Origin: JAYELX01 sp964544065
GTDB lineage: Bacteria > Chloroflexota > Anaerolineae > Anaerolineales > UBA11858
Assembly (NCBI GenBank): GCA_964544065.1
Contig: CAZJBA010000049.1
Span: 1-19,040 of the forward strand
Reading direction: 5' to 3'
Length of the DNA stretch: 19,040 bases
The position numbers were made by a program, and so were the translations under genes. Below the pieces are notes generated by a model, which was given only the letters and a program-made list of their open reading frames with translations, had not been told where the DNA came from and made no database searches. Position 1 is the stretch's first letter; each line of letters begins with the position of its first letter. Positions 1 through 6,283 of this stretch are shown here, one piece after another.

Positions 1-45
1 GTCATACAATCAAAGCGGTCCGGATTTGCTTTAGGAAGTTTATGA
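1..45 (+). CDS. 3' end of a possible upstream gene (partial)
   Basis: The frame starting at base 1 is open from the window edge and ends in TGA at 43-45, giving the residues VIQSKRSGFALGSL. This TGA overlaps the ATG of the next gene as ATGA (42-45), the same junction seen between the next two genes. That pattern makes a translated upstream gene of the same operon plausible. Fourteen residues are too few to name a family, and an open frame this short also occurs by chance. Confidence 0.4.
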   Translation, partial: VIQSKRSGFALGSL

Positions 46-1208
46 AGTATGTTGTTGCGATTTATTCACCAGATCAGCACATCTGCTATAACCTCCATAC
101 GCTTGATGACCATGGTGTTGGCGGCGGCATCACCGCCCGCATCCGGATGGCGCACGCGCTAGCCGAACATGGCCATGAGGTCACGCTTTATGTAAACTGT
201 CCGGAAACAGAAATCATCGAGGGGGTTAGGTACTGCCATTATAGCCAGCTAGAAAAAATTGATGTAGATGTCTTCATTGTCAGCACCAGTGGGGGAGAGC
301 TTGATATAAGCTCAGTGCGTAACAAGGATATTTATGCCAACCTTCGTATTCTTATGGTGCATGGCGTCGATCCCCCTGGAGGAATTGACCTCGTAAGATT
401 CGACTATATTTACGCTTTGAGCAACTTTGTTCGTGATCTCATCGTTGAACGCTGGGGAATCAAAAAAGATAAAATCTTTGTCTCTCATCGGGGAGTGAAG
501 CGCGACTTTTATCAACCGTCAGGTAATCGTGCTCCAAAGCGAGATACATTTGGCCTCGTTTACACAGGACATCCCTCCAAAGGTTTAGAACCGGCTATCT
601 CGGTAGTCCAATTGTTGCGCCAAAAAGACCCTCGCTTTAGCCTCCACGTTTATGGCGGGCATCGTTTGTGGGGAGAAGCGGAGCGTTCCATTGGTGATGA
701 CCCCGGCGTGATTTATCATGGCTTGATCGGCCAAATCGAGTTGGCCCAACAAATGCAAAAATATGGCTTTAGCCTTAATTTGCAGGCCCGCGAGGAACCT
801 TTTGGCATGGTGCTCATCGAAGCAATGCGAGCGGGTTGTGTTGTGATTGCTAGTTCTGTAGGGGCTTTTCCGGAAATCATCCATCACGGACATAATGGCT
901 TCTTGATCCAAGGTAATGCTTTCGACAAAGCCACCCACTTAAAAGTAGCTGCGATCATATTGGAACTCATTCAACACCCAGACTACTGTAACTATCTGAC
1001 ACGCAATGCCAAAACCAGCCCCTTTGATTGGAATACCATTGCCGGAGCTTGGCAAGAACACTGGAATTGGGCTATACAAAGCGAGCCATCAGCATCCACT
1101 CACTTTGATTTGGGAACATGTTCAACGTGTGGGGCTGATTGGCTGCCTCTGGCTGATGGGCTTCATTGTACAGGTTGTGGGCGCTATCGAAAGAGTGTTT
1201 CATCATGA
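42..1208 (+). CDS. GT4 family glycosyltransferase with C-terminal zinc-ribbon-like tail
   Basis: Probably a cytoplasmic retaining GT-B glycosyltransferase that transfers a sugar from a nucleotide-sugar donor to a growing polysaccharide or glycan. Acceptor and donor are unknown. The protein has 388 residues. The N-terminal half has a glycine-rich stretch (GVGGGITARIRMAHAL, about 25-40) before the EHGHEV strand turn typical of GT4 acceptor domains. The C-terminal domain carries the EX7E signature E252-PFGMVLI-E260 followed by AMRAGCVVIAS and NGFLI. After the fold ends (about 345) comes a CxxC-x12-CxxC module (C360, C363, C376, C379), unusual for GT4 enzymes. The start has AGGAAG at 33-38, rather close to the ATG. 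The frame is open further upstream to the window edge, so an earlier start cannot be excluded. The stop overlaps the next gene by 4 bases. Confidence 0.87.
   Translation: MKYVVAIYSPDQHICYNLHTLDDHGVGGGITARIRMAHALAEHGHEVTLYVNCPETEIIEGVRYCHYSQLEKIDVDVFIVSTSGGELDISSVRNKDIYANLRILMVHGVDPPGGIDLVRFDYIYALSNFVRDLIVERWGIKKDKIFVSHRGVKRDFYQPSGNRAPKRDTFGLVYTGHPSKGLEPAISVVQLLRQKDPRFSLHVYGGHRLWGEAERSIGDDPGVIYHGLIGQIELAQQMQKYGFSLNLQAREEPFGMVLIEAMRAGCVVIASSVGAFPEIIHHGHNGFLIQGNAFDKATHLKVAAIILELIQHPDYCNYLTRNAKTSPFDWNTIAGAWQEHWNWAIQSEPSASTHFDLGTCSTCGADWLPLADGLHCTGCGRYRKSVSS
1119..1178 (+). other. Zinc-ribbon-like module at the C-terminus of the glycosyltransferase
   Basis: Codons for C360, C363, C376 and C379 form two CxxC knuckles 12 residues apart (CSTCGADW and CTGCGRY), followed by a short basic and serine tail. 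The spacing fits a rubredoxin-like or zinc-ribbon knuckle pair. Metal binding is inferred from the pattern only. Confidence 0.6.
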
Positions 1209-2833
1209 AGGAAACGACCAAAACGATCCTCATCGCGGGATATTATGGGTTTAAAAATACGGGTGACGAAGCCATTCTGGCTTCTATGCTTCATGATCTT
1301 CGCTCAATGCTTCCGGGTATAGACTTTATTGTTGTATCCGGGGACCCCCAATACACAAAAGATTCCTATGGGGTAGATTCAGTATCCTTTTATGATATAC
1401 AGGCGATTGTCAAAGCAGTCGACATAAGCCATTTCGTGATTTTGGGCGGCGGCGGACTCTTTCACGATTATTGGAGTTTTGACCCCAACACCATCCTCAC
1501 CCCTGGTCATGCTGGGATCTCGTTTTATGCAAGCGTAGCTCTCCTTGCTCCAATTCTGAACAAGCCACTCATGCTTTATTCTGTCGGAGTTGGCCCTTTG
1601 TTCAGCGAGATGGGCAAGTTCTACACTGGCGCCATTGTGGAACAAGCTTGTGTCGTGACTGTGCGCGATGATGAGTCTAAGCGTTTATTAACCTCACTGG
1701 GAATCAATCCTGAACATATTCACGTCACCGCTGATCCCGCTTTCCGTTTGAGTTCTATCAAATCTATCCAACCTGATAAAAAAATCAATTCGAAAATTTT
1801 TCAGAATCGGCCGGTGCTAGGTGTTGTCTTACGAAATTGGGACGTTGGCGTCGAGCCTGAAACCTGGGAACGCCAAGTCGCGGAGGCTATTGATGATTTC
1901 GTCAATTCCCATGATGCTAATGTGGTTTTCATTCCTTTTCAGCGGCAAGTTGAAACCTCATTAGACGATGCCAGTGTTTCCGAGCGAATTCGACAAAACT
2001 TGCAGAAACCCGAACGGGCTAGCATCCTAGGAACGTTTGATTCCCCCGCAGATAAAATGGAACTGATTGCTCGATGTGATTTGTTGTTAGGGATGCGTTT
2101 GCATGCAATTATTTTCGCTATTTGTCGTGCGATACCGTTTGTGGGGTTGGTATATGACCCCAAAGTTCAAAATATTATCAATCAAGCAGGAATTGAAAAC
2201 TGTGCCATTAACTTGGGAGAAATAACCAGCCAATCTCTGGTTAACTTGCTGGAGCAGACCTACAAAAATCGAGTTGCCTTAACAAACCAGATGCGTTCGA
2301 TTATTGACATTTTAGACGAAGAGGCGATGAGGAACGCTGAGTTAGCAGTTGATATCTTGGAATATCCTTCCTTCACCCAGAAACCGACGACTCCAACGAC
2401 TATTCAGCTATTGAAACAGGTTGTGCTTTCTCTTTCTCAGGCATTGGAAACCCAAGCACAAGGATACAAACAAGAAATAGCGGAACTTCATGCGGAGTTG
2501 GAAAGTGAAGTAGCGCAACGTGATCAAATAATCACCAAATTGAAAACCGAGTTGGAAACCCAAGAAGCTGATCATGAACAAGAAGTCCGGGCTATGGAAG
2601 TTCAGTCCGCAGAAAAAGACAAAGAGATCGTGGCGCTTAATAAACAGGTGCTAGAGAAAGATAAGTCGTTTCGTTCTCTTAATGCACAGTTGATGGAGAT
2701 CAAGGGGAGTCGCGGTTGGAGGCTCGTTCGCGTATTGTGGCAAATTCGTCTGTTTCTGATTCCAAAAGACTCTTGGCGCGAACGTATTGTCAGAAAAATC
2801 TGGCATGGGTTACAGATAAATCCATCTAACTGA
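1205..2833 (+). CDS. Polysaccharide pyruvyl transferase family protein (CsaB-like) with coiled-coil tail
   Basis: Predicted to add pyruvate ketals from phosphoenolpyruvate to a sugar of a cell-surface polysaccharide, as CsaB-family enzymes do. The start at 1205 is chosen over one 13 codons upstream for two reasons: it gives an ATGA overlap with the preceding gene, and the protein then begins directly with the fold strand ILIAGYYGFKNTGDEAIL. The resulting protein has 542 residues. Family hallmarks are the GGGGLFHDY loop (81-89), the SVGVGP strand, and the MRLHAI motif (297-302) near the C-terminal end of the catalytic domain. Residues about 401-501 are a charged heptad-like coiled coil. The tail begins SRGWRL (502) and ends in an aromatic/basic amphipathic stretch likely to touch the membrane. 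About 170 residues beyond the usual domain make it longer than a plain CsaB. The exact sugar acceptor cannot be told. Confidence 0.85.
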   Translation: MKETTKTILIAGYYGFKNTGDEAILASMLHDLRSMLPGIDFIVVSGDPQYTKDSYGVDSVSFYDIQAIVKAVDISHFVILGGGGLFHDYWSFDPNTILTPGHAGISFYASVALLAPILNKPLMLYSVGVGPLFSEMGKFYTGAIVEQACVVTVRDDESKRLLTSLGINPEHIHVTADPAFRLSSIKSIQPDKKINSKIFQNRPVLGVVLRNWDVGVEPETWERQVAEAIDDFVNSHDANVVFIPFQRQVETSLDDASVSERIRQNLQKPERASILGTFDSPADKMELIARCDLLLGMRLHAIIFAICRAIPFVGLVYDPKVQNIINQAGIENCAINLGEITSQSLVNLLEQTYKNRVALTNQMRSIIDILDEEAMRNAELAVDILEYPSFTQKPTTPTTIQLLKQVVLSLSQALETQAQGYKQEIAELHAELESEVAQRDQIITKLKTELETQEADHEQEVRAMEVQSAEKDKEIVALNKQVLEKDKSFRSLNAQLMEIKGSRGWRLVRVLWQIRLFLIPKDSWRERIVRKIWHGLQINPSN

Positions 2834-2865
2834 GTTGACGCCCACTTTACTCGTTTCTTACGCGC

Positions 2866-2895
2866 ACCTTTCGTGGAAAAGTTCCACACCGAAGG
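2866..2895. terminator. Stem-loop after the pyruvyl transferase gene, possible terminator
   Basis: A perfect 6-bp stem GTGGAA/TTCCAC (2873-2878 and 2882-2887) with a 3-base AAG loop is extended by CCTT/AAGG outer arms across an internal mismatch. It lies 40 bases past the stop. No T-run follows, so it is not a classical intrinsic terminator. It may only mark an mRNA 3' end. Confidence 0.3.
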
Positions 2896-3017
2896 CCGTC
2901 TCCCTCACTTTTTGAGAATACGATAGAAATAAAAAATTCTGCAAATCTGCCCTGCCAAGGGCACGCCTATGGCGATCCATGTCATCCGCGTTCTGCTTAT
3001 TGTTTCATCTTTTGTCT

Positions 3018-4142
3018 ATGCCCAAAATCATCCTCGCTGCCAACACCGATTGGTTCTTATACAACTTCCGCCATGCCCTGATGCACGAGTTGCGCTCCCA
3101 GGGATATCAGGTCTTGCTGGTCTCCCCGCCGGGCAAGTTCGTCTCCCGTTTGCAAGCCGAAGGTTTCCGCTGGCTTCCCTGGAAACTCGAGCCCCATAGT
3201 GTGGCCCCCTGGCGGGAGCTGCTTTCCTTCCTGCATATCGCTCAAATTTACCGCCGTGAGTGCCCCGATATCGTCCATCATCACACCATCAAATCGGTTC
3301 TCTACGGCTCGCTGGCCGCCGCGCTTGTCGGCGTTCCCGCGGTGGTGAACACAATTTCAGGGCGTGGTTATGTATTCTTGGGGCAGGGCTGGCAGCCGCG
3401 TTGGATCCGCTGGCTGATCGCTCCTTTTTATCGGTATGCTCTTCGAGTCATCTCGTCGGCGGTGATTTTTGAGAATCGGGCCGATCGCCAATTCTTTCGG
3501 GATGCGGATTTTGTCTTGCCCGAGCGCGCCCATCTGATCGAAGGCGTGGGCATCGACCCCCAGCGGTTTGCCCCTACCCCGGAGCCGGACGAGCCGATTC
3601 TCGTTTTGATGGCTGCGCGCATCCTCTGGGCGAAGGGCGTGGGTGTTTTCGTCGAAGCGGCCCGTTTGCTACACCAACGGATGACCCTCCGGATGGTGCT
3701 GGTGGGAGACCCCGATCCCACCAACCCGGCTTCCGTGGATGAAGCTATTTTACAAGCCTGGCAGCGCGAGGGCGTGATCGAATGGTGGGGCTGGCAACAG
3801 GACATGGAGAGGGTCTATCCCCAGAGCCACATCGTCGCGTTGCCGACCATGTACGGTGAAGGCGTTCCCACTACCTTGCTCGAAGCGGCGGCCTGTGGGC
3901 GTCCCCTCATCGCCACCGATTTGCCCGGCTGTCGCGCCGTGGTCAAGGATGGCCAAACCGGGTTCCTGATCCCTCCCAATGACCCCGAAAGCTTGGCTCG
4001 GGCGATTGAGCGTCTCGCTCACAATCCCGATCTACGTGCTCGCCTGGGATCAGCCGCCCGTGACCTGGCGCTGGAAAAGTTCACCCGCGAGCAAATCAAT
4101 CAGGCTACGATGTGGGTCTACGAGCATATACTGGAATCTTGA
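3018..4142 (+). CDS. GT4 family glycosyltransferase (PglA/WbpT-like)
   Basis: A 374-residue GT-B glycosyltransferase likely acting on lipid-linked glycan intermediates at the inner face of the membrane. The N-terminus MPKIILAANTDWFLYNFRHAL and the segment HHHTIKSVLYGSLAA...NTISGRGYVF (about 87-121) match the GT4 subgroup that includes PglA-type N-acetylgalactosaminyltransferases and many O-antigen or capsule transferases. The donor-site half shows R201-ILWAKG and EX7E as E281-GVPTTLL-E289, then AAACGRPLIATD and TGFLIPP. The start at 3018 fits the usual length. An in-frame ATG at 2979 would add 13 hydrophobic residues. Neither has a clear Shine-Dalgarno sequence. Composition is much more GC-rich than in the two preceding genes. 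The gene is separated from them by 184 bases, so it is probably a separate transcription unit. Confidence 0.88.
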   Translation: MPKIILAANTDWFLYNFRHALMHELRSQGYQVLLVSPPGKFVSRLQAEGFRWLPWKLEPHSVAPWRELLSFLHIAQIYRRECPDIVHHHTIKSVLYGSLAAALVGVPAVVNTISGRGYVFLGQGWQPRWIRWLIAPFYRYALRVISSAVIFENRADRQFFRDADFVLPERAHLIEGVGIDPQRFAPTPEPDEPILVLMAARILWAKGVGVFVEAARLLHQRMTLRMVLVGDPDPTNPASVDEAILQAWQREGVIEWWGWQQDMERVYPQSHIVALPTMYGEGVPTTLLEAAACGRPLIATDLPGCRAVVKDGQTGFLIPPNDPESLARAIERLAHNPDLRARLGSAARDLALEKFTREQINQATMWVYEHILES

Positions 4143-4281
4143 GACATAACGTAGAAGCGTGATTAGGCGGCTCTGAAAAAACTTCCATTAGTGACTACTC
4201 AGCCATCGTTGGAATTCGCTTTGCGTGCCGCTGCCAACCGCGAATGACTCGCATCAGGCGGATTTTCGAATACTCCCATGC

Positions 4282-4287
4282 TACAAT
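4282..4287 (+). promoter_or_regulatory. Candidate -10 box for the small gene pair
   Basis: TACAAT lies 33 bases before the TTG start at 4315 and differs from the consensus by one base. No good -35 box sits 16-18 bases upstream, so this is tentative. Just downstream is a short perfect inverted repeat CTCTGC-AC-GCAGAG (4297-4310) abutting the ribosome-binding region. It could be an operator half-site pair. Confidence 0.3.
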
Positions 4288-4314
4288 AGATTTGATCTCT
4301 GCACGCAGAGGTGA

Positions 4315-4653
4315 TTGGAGAAAACCAAAGTGCGCTTGGTCGAGTTTCGACGTTTCTTGGATGATAATAATGCTTTACGGGCCAGATTCGAGTTAGAACG
4401 AGGGAGCGTTCTTAAGTTCATGGTACAATTAGAATGTCGTTTCGGGGATAATGCTGGATGGGTTCCTGTGGTACGCTACGACACGGCCCACGGTTTTGCA
4501 CACTGCGATAAACTGCACCCTTATGAAGCAGCAACGAAAATCGAAATGGCAACTTGCGATTATAATCAGGCTTTGACGGCAGCGATGGATGACTTGGCGA
4601 ACAATTGGCGTACTTATCGAAGGAGATATAAACGGTGGCTCAAGCAAAGATGA
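4315..4653 (+). CDS. Small conserved protein, DUF7718-like
   Basis: A 112-residue soluble protein of unknown function. It resembles, from memory, the DUF7718 family: an N-terminal RARFELERGSVLKFMVQLEC strand region, the core WVPVVRYDTAHGFAHCDKLHPY (about 49-70), then DYNQALTAAMDDLANNW and a strongly basic end (RTYRRRYKRWLKQR). No catalytic motif, signal peptide or membrane segment is visible. The start is uncertain. TTG at 4315 abuts AGAGGTGA, which is very close, while GTG at 4330 has GGAG (4317-4320) at a 9-base spacing and would shorten the protein by 5 residues. The stop overlaps the next gene by 19 bases, so the two are translationally coupled. The basic C-terminus beside an acidic-centred partner suggests that the two products bind each other, which is an inference. 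Confidence 0.75.
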   Translation: MEKTKVRLVEFRRFLDDNNALRARFELERGSVLKFMVQLECRFGDNAGWVPVVRYDTAHGFAHCDKLHPYEAATKIEMATCDYNQALTAAMDDLANNWRTYRRRYKRWLKQR

Positions 4654-4964
4654 AGAAACCCTCCAATGTTGTGGAGCGGAATCTCCGGTTAACAGAGGAG
4701 ATCATGCACTATTTGCTAGATAATCCTCGGGTATTCAACTCCCTGCCAGACGATTTTGAATTGGTGGTTCTGCCGGACGATGATCCAAACATACGTTTGT
4801 ACAACCTGGATTTACTAGACAAGTATGGCAGCGAGGGCAAGCCCATCGTCTTTGCGCGTGTACGATCTAACCTATCAAAAAAATCGGACTCTATCAGTCC
4901 AAGCCTGTTTGTGCCGATACCACTTGCGGAACAAGTTGGCAAGACAGTAACCCAAACAAGTTAA
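4635..4964 (+). CDS. Small conserved protein, DUF5647-like
   Basis: A 109-residue protein of unknown function, read from GTG at 4635. AGGAG (4621-4625) lies 9 bases upstream of it. ATG at 4650 forms an ATGA overlap with the preceding stop but has no ribosome-binding site, so GTG is preferred. The pattern VERNLRLTEEIMHYLLDNP, then LPDDFELVVLPDDDPNIRLYNLDLLDKY, then GKPIVFARVR matches the DUF5647 family as I remember it (conserved PDD and DDP acidic turns). The last 30 residues (from about 80) look poorly conserved and flexible. It is the second member of a two-gene unit with the DUF7718-like gene. The overlap and the small sizes resemble toxin-antitoxin architecture, but no toxin fold can be recognised. 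Confidence 0.75.
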   Translation: MAQAKMKKPSNVVERNLRLTEEIMHYLLDNPRVFNSLPDDFELVVLPDDDPNIRLYNLDLLDKYGSEGKPIVFARVRSNLSKKSDSISPSLFVPIPLAEQVGKTVTQTS

Positions 4965-5215
4965 CACGTTGGGGTCACAAAGCGGATTGGAATGAGCATC
5001 ATTTGGTCTAACAGAGGGGGAAAGGTGGTGTGGGGACGGGGGCCATTGAATTACTTTGCACGCCTGGTAATACGGATTGTGTAGATTTTTGCGGATTGTT
5101 TGCCTATTGCCGAGGCGTGTCAGCGTTCTATTTGCTGAGGAGTGTAAAAAAATACATCGTTGAGATCTGTGAGGTCTGATGCAGTTTTATCAATCCGAAC
5201 AAATGGGGTAGAATC
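4965..5215. other. Intergenic spacer, no gene found
   Basis: These 251 bases carry no open frame with coding character. They contain the heptamer CGGATTG three times (near 4983, 5073 and 5091), a purine-rich stretch (about 5014-5044), and a 7-bp inverted repeat CACGCCT/AGGCGTG (5059-5065 and 5113-5119). The final part contains the promoter-like sequence in front of the next operon. Nothing else was recognised. Confidence 0.5.
5209..5214 (+). promoter_or_regulatory. Candidate -10 box directly before a start codon (possible leaderless transcript)
   Basis: TAGAAT ends one base before the ATG at 5216 and 7 bases before the in-frame ATG at 5222. Transcription starting about 7 bases after a -10 box would therefore begin at or next to the second ATG. 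No good -35 match is seen. A weak GGGG (5205-5208) could instead serve as a ribosome-binding site for ATG 5216. Confidence 0.3.
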
Positions 5216-6283
5216 ATGCCCATGAATACTTCCTGGCGCTTACGCAATTTTCTCCTCGCTCTCACCCGGCGTTGGTATCTTGTCGCCCTCACCTTTTTGG
5301 TCGGCGCGTTGCTGGGCTGGGGGGCGAGCCAACTTTGGCCCTCTACCTACCGAGCCGATCTGGATTTGTACGCCGGGCTAAACCCCTATCGCGAATCCCG
5401 CGACCGTTTCATTCTTTCCATCGCCCAGGACGATTTCGAGAACATCGACGATTACAAGCATTGGCAGATGGAGCAGCTCAACACCCTGGCGCTTCAGGAT
5501 GCGTTTCTACTGGACACCCTGGAACGTTTGCGCCAAATCGACGCGCGCTGGAACGACGTCTCCGCCGGTGAACTGAAATCTATCCTGCGGGGCTCCTGGC
5601 GCAATGCCGGGCGCTGGCACCTGACCGCCGAGTCCCACCAACGTGATCTGGCCATCCAGGCGGTGGAAACCTGGGCTGCGGTCATCGACGAGCGCGTCAA
5701 CACGGCCCTCGAGCATGCCCGCCGCGTCATCGCCGTGGATACGCGTCAAGTCAGGATGGCGGATGAAATTGAGTCCTTGGAAGGGCGACAACAAACCTTG
5801 ATCCAGGTTCAAACCAAACTAGAAGCCATCCAGTCGGATTTGGAACAACTTCCCCAAACTCAACCGTTGGACTCTCTGGCCCGCTGGGATTTGCTGGCCC
5901 AGGCCTCCCGCGCGGCGGACTGGGGGGCTGGTTGGCAAGCCGCTTTGGATGCTTTTCCCGCTCCCGATGAAACCCCTTCAGCCTATCTCCGTTGGACGGA
6001 GCGGATTCTCGCCTTGATCGCCGCCGATCTGGACGCCCTGCCTGATCAACTCGAACGCCTCGAAGCGCAATACGCCGAACTGGCCGAAGAATATGCCCAG
6101 GCAGCAGAAAAGAGCCTGGCGCTGTCGCCCAATTTGAGCGTCGAGACCCCGGAACAGGTTGACGCTCAAGTGGAAGTCGTCCGGCCCGCCAACACGCTGA
6201 TGCTGGTGGGCGGTCTCTTGGGTTTGCTGGCCTGGCTGTTGTGGGAGTTGGCCCGCTTTAGCCGCGAGAGCGAGTCAGCATGA
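5216..6283 (+). CDS. Wzz-like polysaccharide chain-length determinant (polysaccharide co-polymerase)
   Basis: An inner-membrane protein predicted to set polymer length together with the polymerase encoded next door. Its 355 residues have the classic layout. A short basic cytoplasmic N-terminus and a membrane segment (about 18-40) are followed by PSTYRADLDLYAGLNPY, like the P-x-x-Y-x-A region after TM1 in Wzz proteins. Next come a long external, mostly helical region with coiled coils (about 180-215 and 270-310) and a second membrane segment (about 327-345) ending in a short basic/acidic tail. There is no C-terminal tyrosine-kinase domain, so it is of the short PCP type. Starts at ATG 5216 or ATG 5222 are both possible. 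Its stop overlaps the next gene as ATGA. Sequence identity to known Wzz proteins is probably low, and the call rests on topology and context. Confidence 0.78.
   Translation: MPMNTSWRLRNFLLALTRRWYLVALTFLVGALLGWGASQLWPSTYRADLDLYAGLNPYRESRDRFILSIAQDDFENIDDYKHWQMEQLNTLALQDAFLLDTLERLRQIDARWNDVSAGELKSILRGSWRNAGRWHLTAESHQRDLAIQAVETWAAVIDERVNTALEHARRVIAVDTRQVRMADEIESLEGRQQTLIQVQTKLEAIQSDLEQLPQTQPLDSLARWDLLAQASRAADWGAGWQAALDAFPAPDETPSAYLRWTERILALIAADLDALPDQLERLEAQYAELAEEYAQAAEKSLALSPNLSVETPEQVDAQVEVVRPANTLMLVGGLLGLLAWLLWELARFSRESESA

Noticed and set aside
2834..3017. Promoter for the second glycosyltransferase in the AT-rich patch around 2910-2940
   Set aside because: TTGAGA at 2912-2917 has no acceptable -10 box at 16-18 bases.
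2969..3199. Plus-strand open frame overlapping the start of the second glycosyltransferase
   Set aside because: It is out of frame with the GT4 gene, which explains the same bases with strong family motifs.
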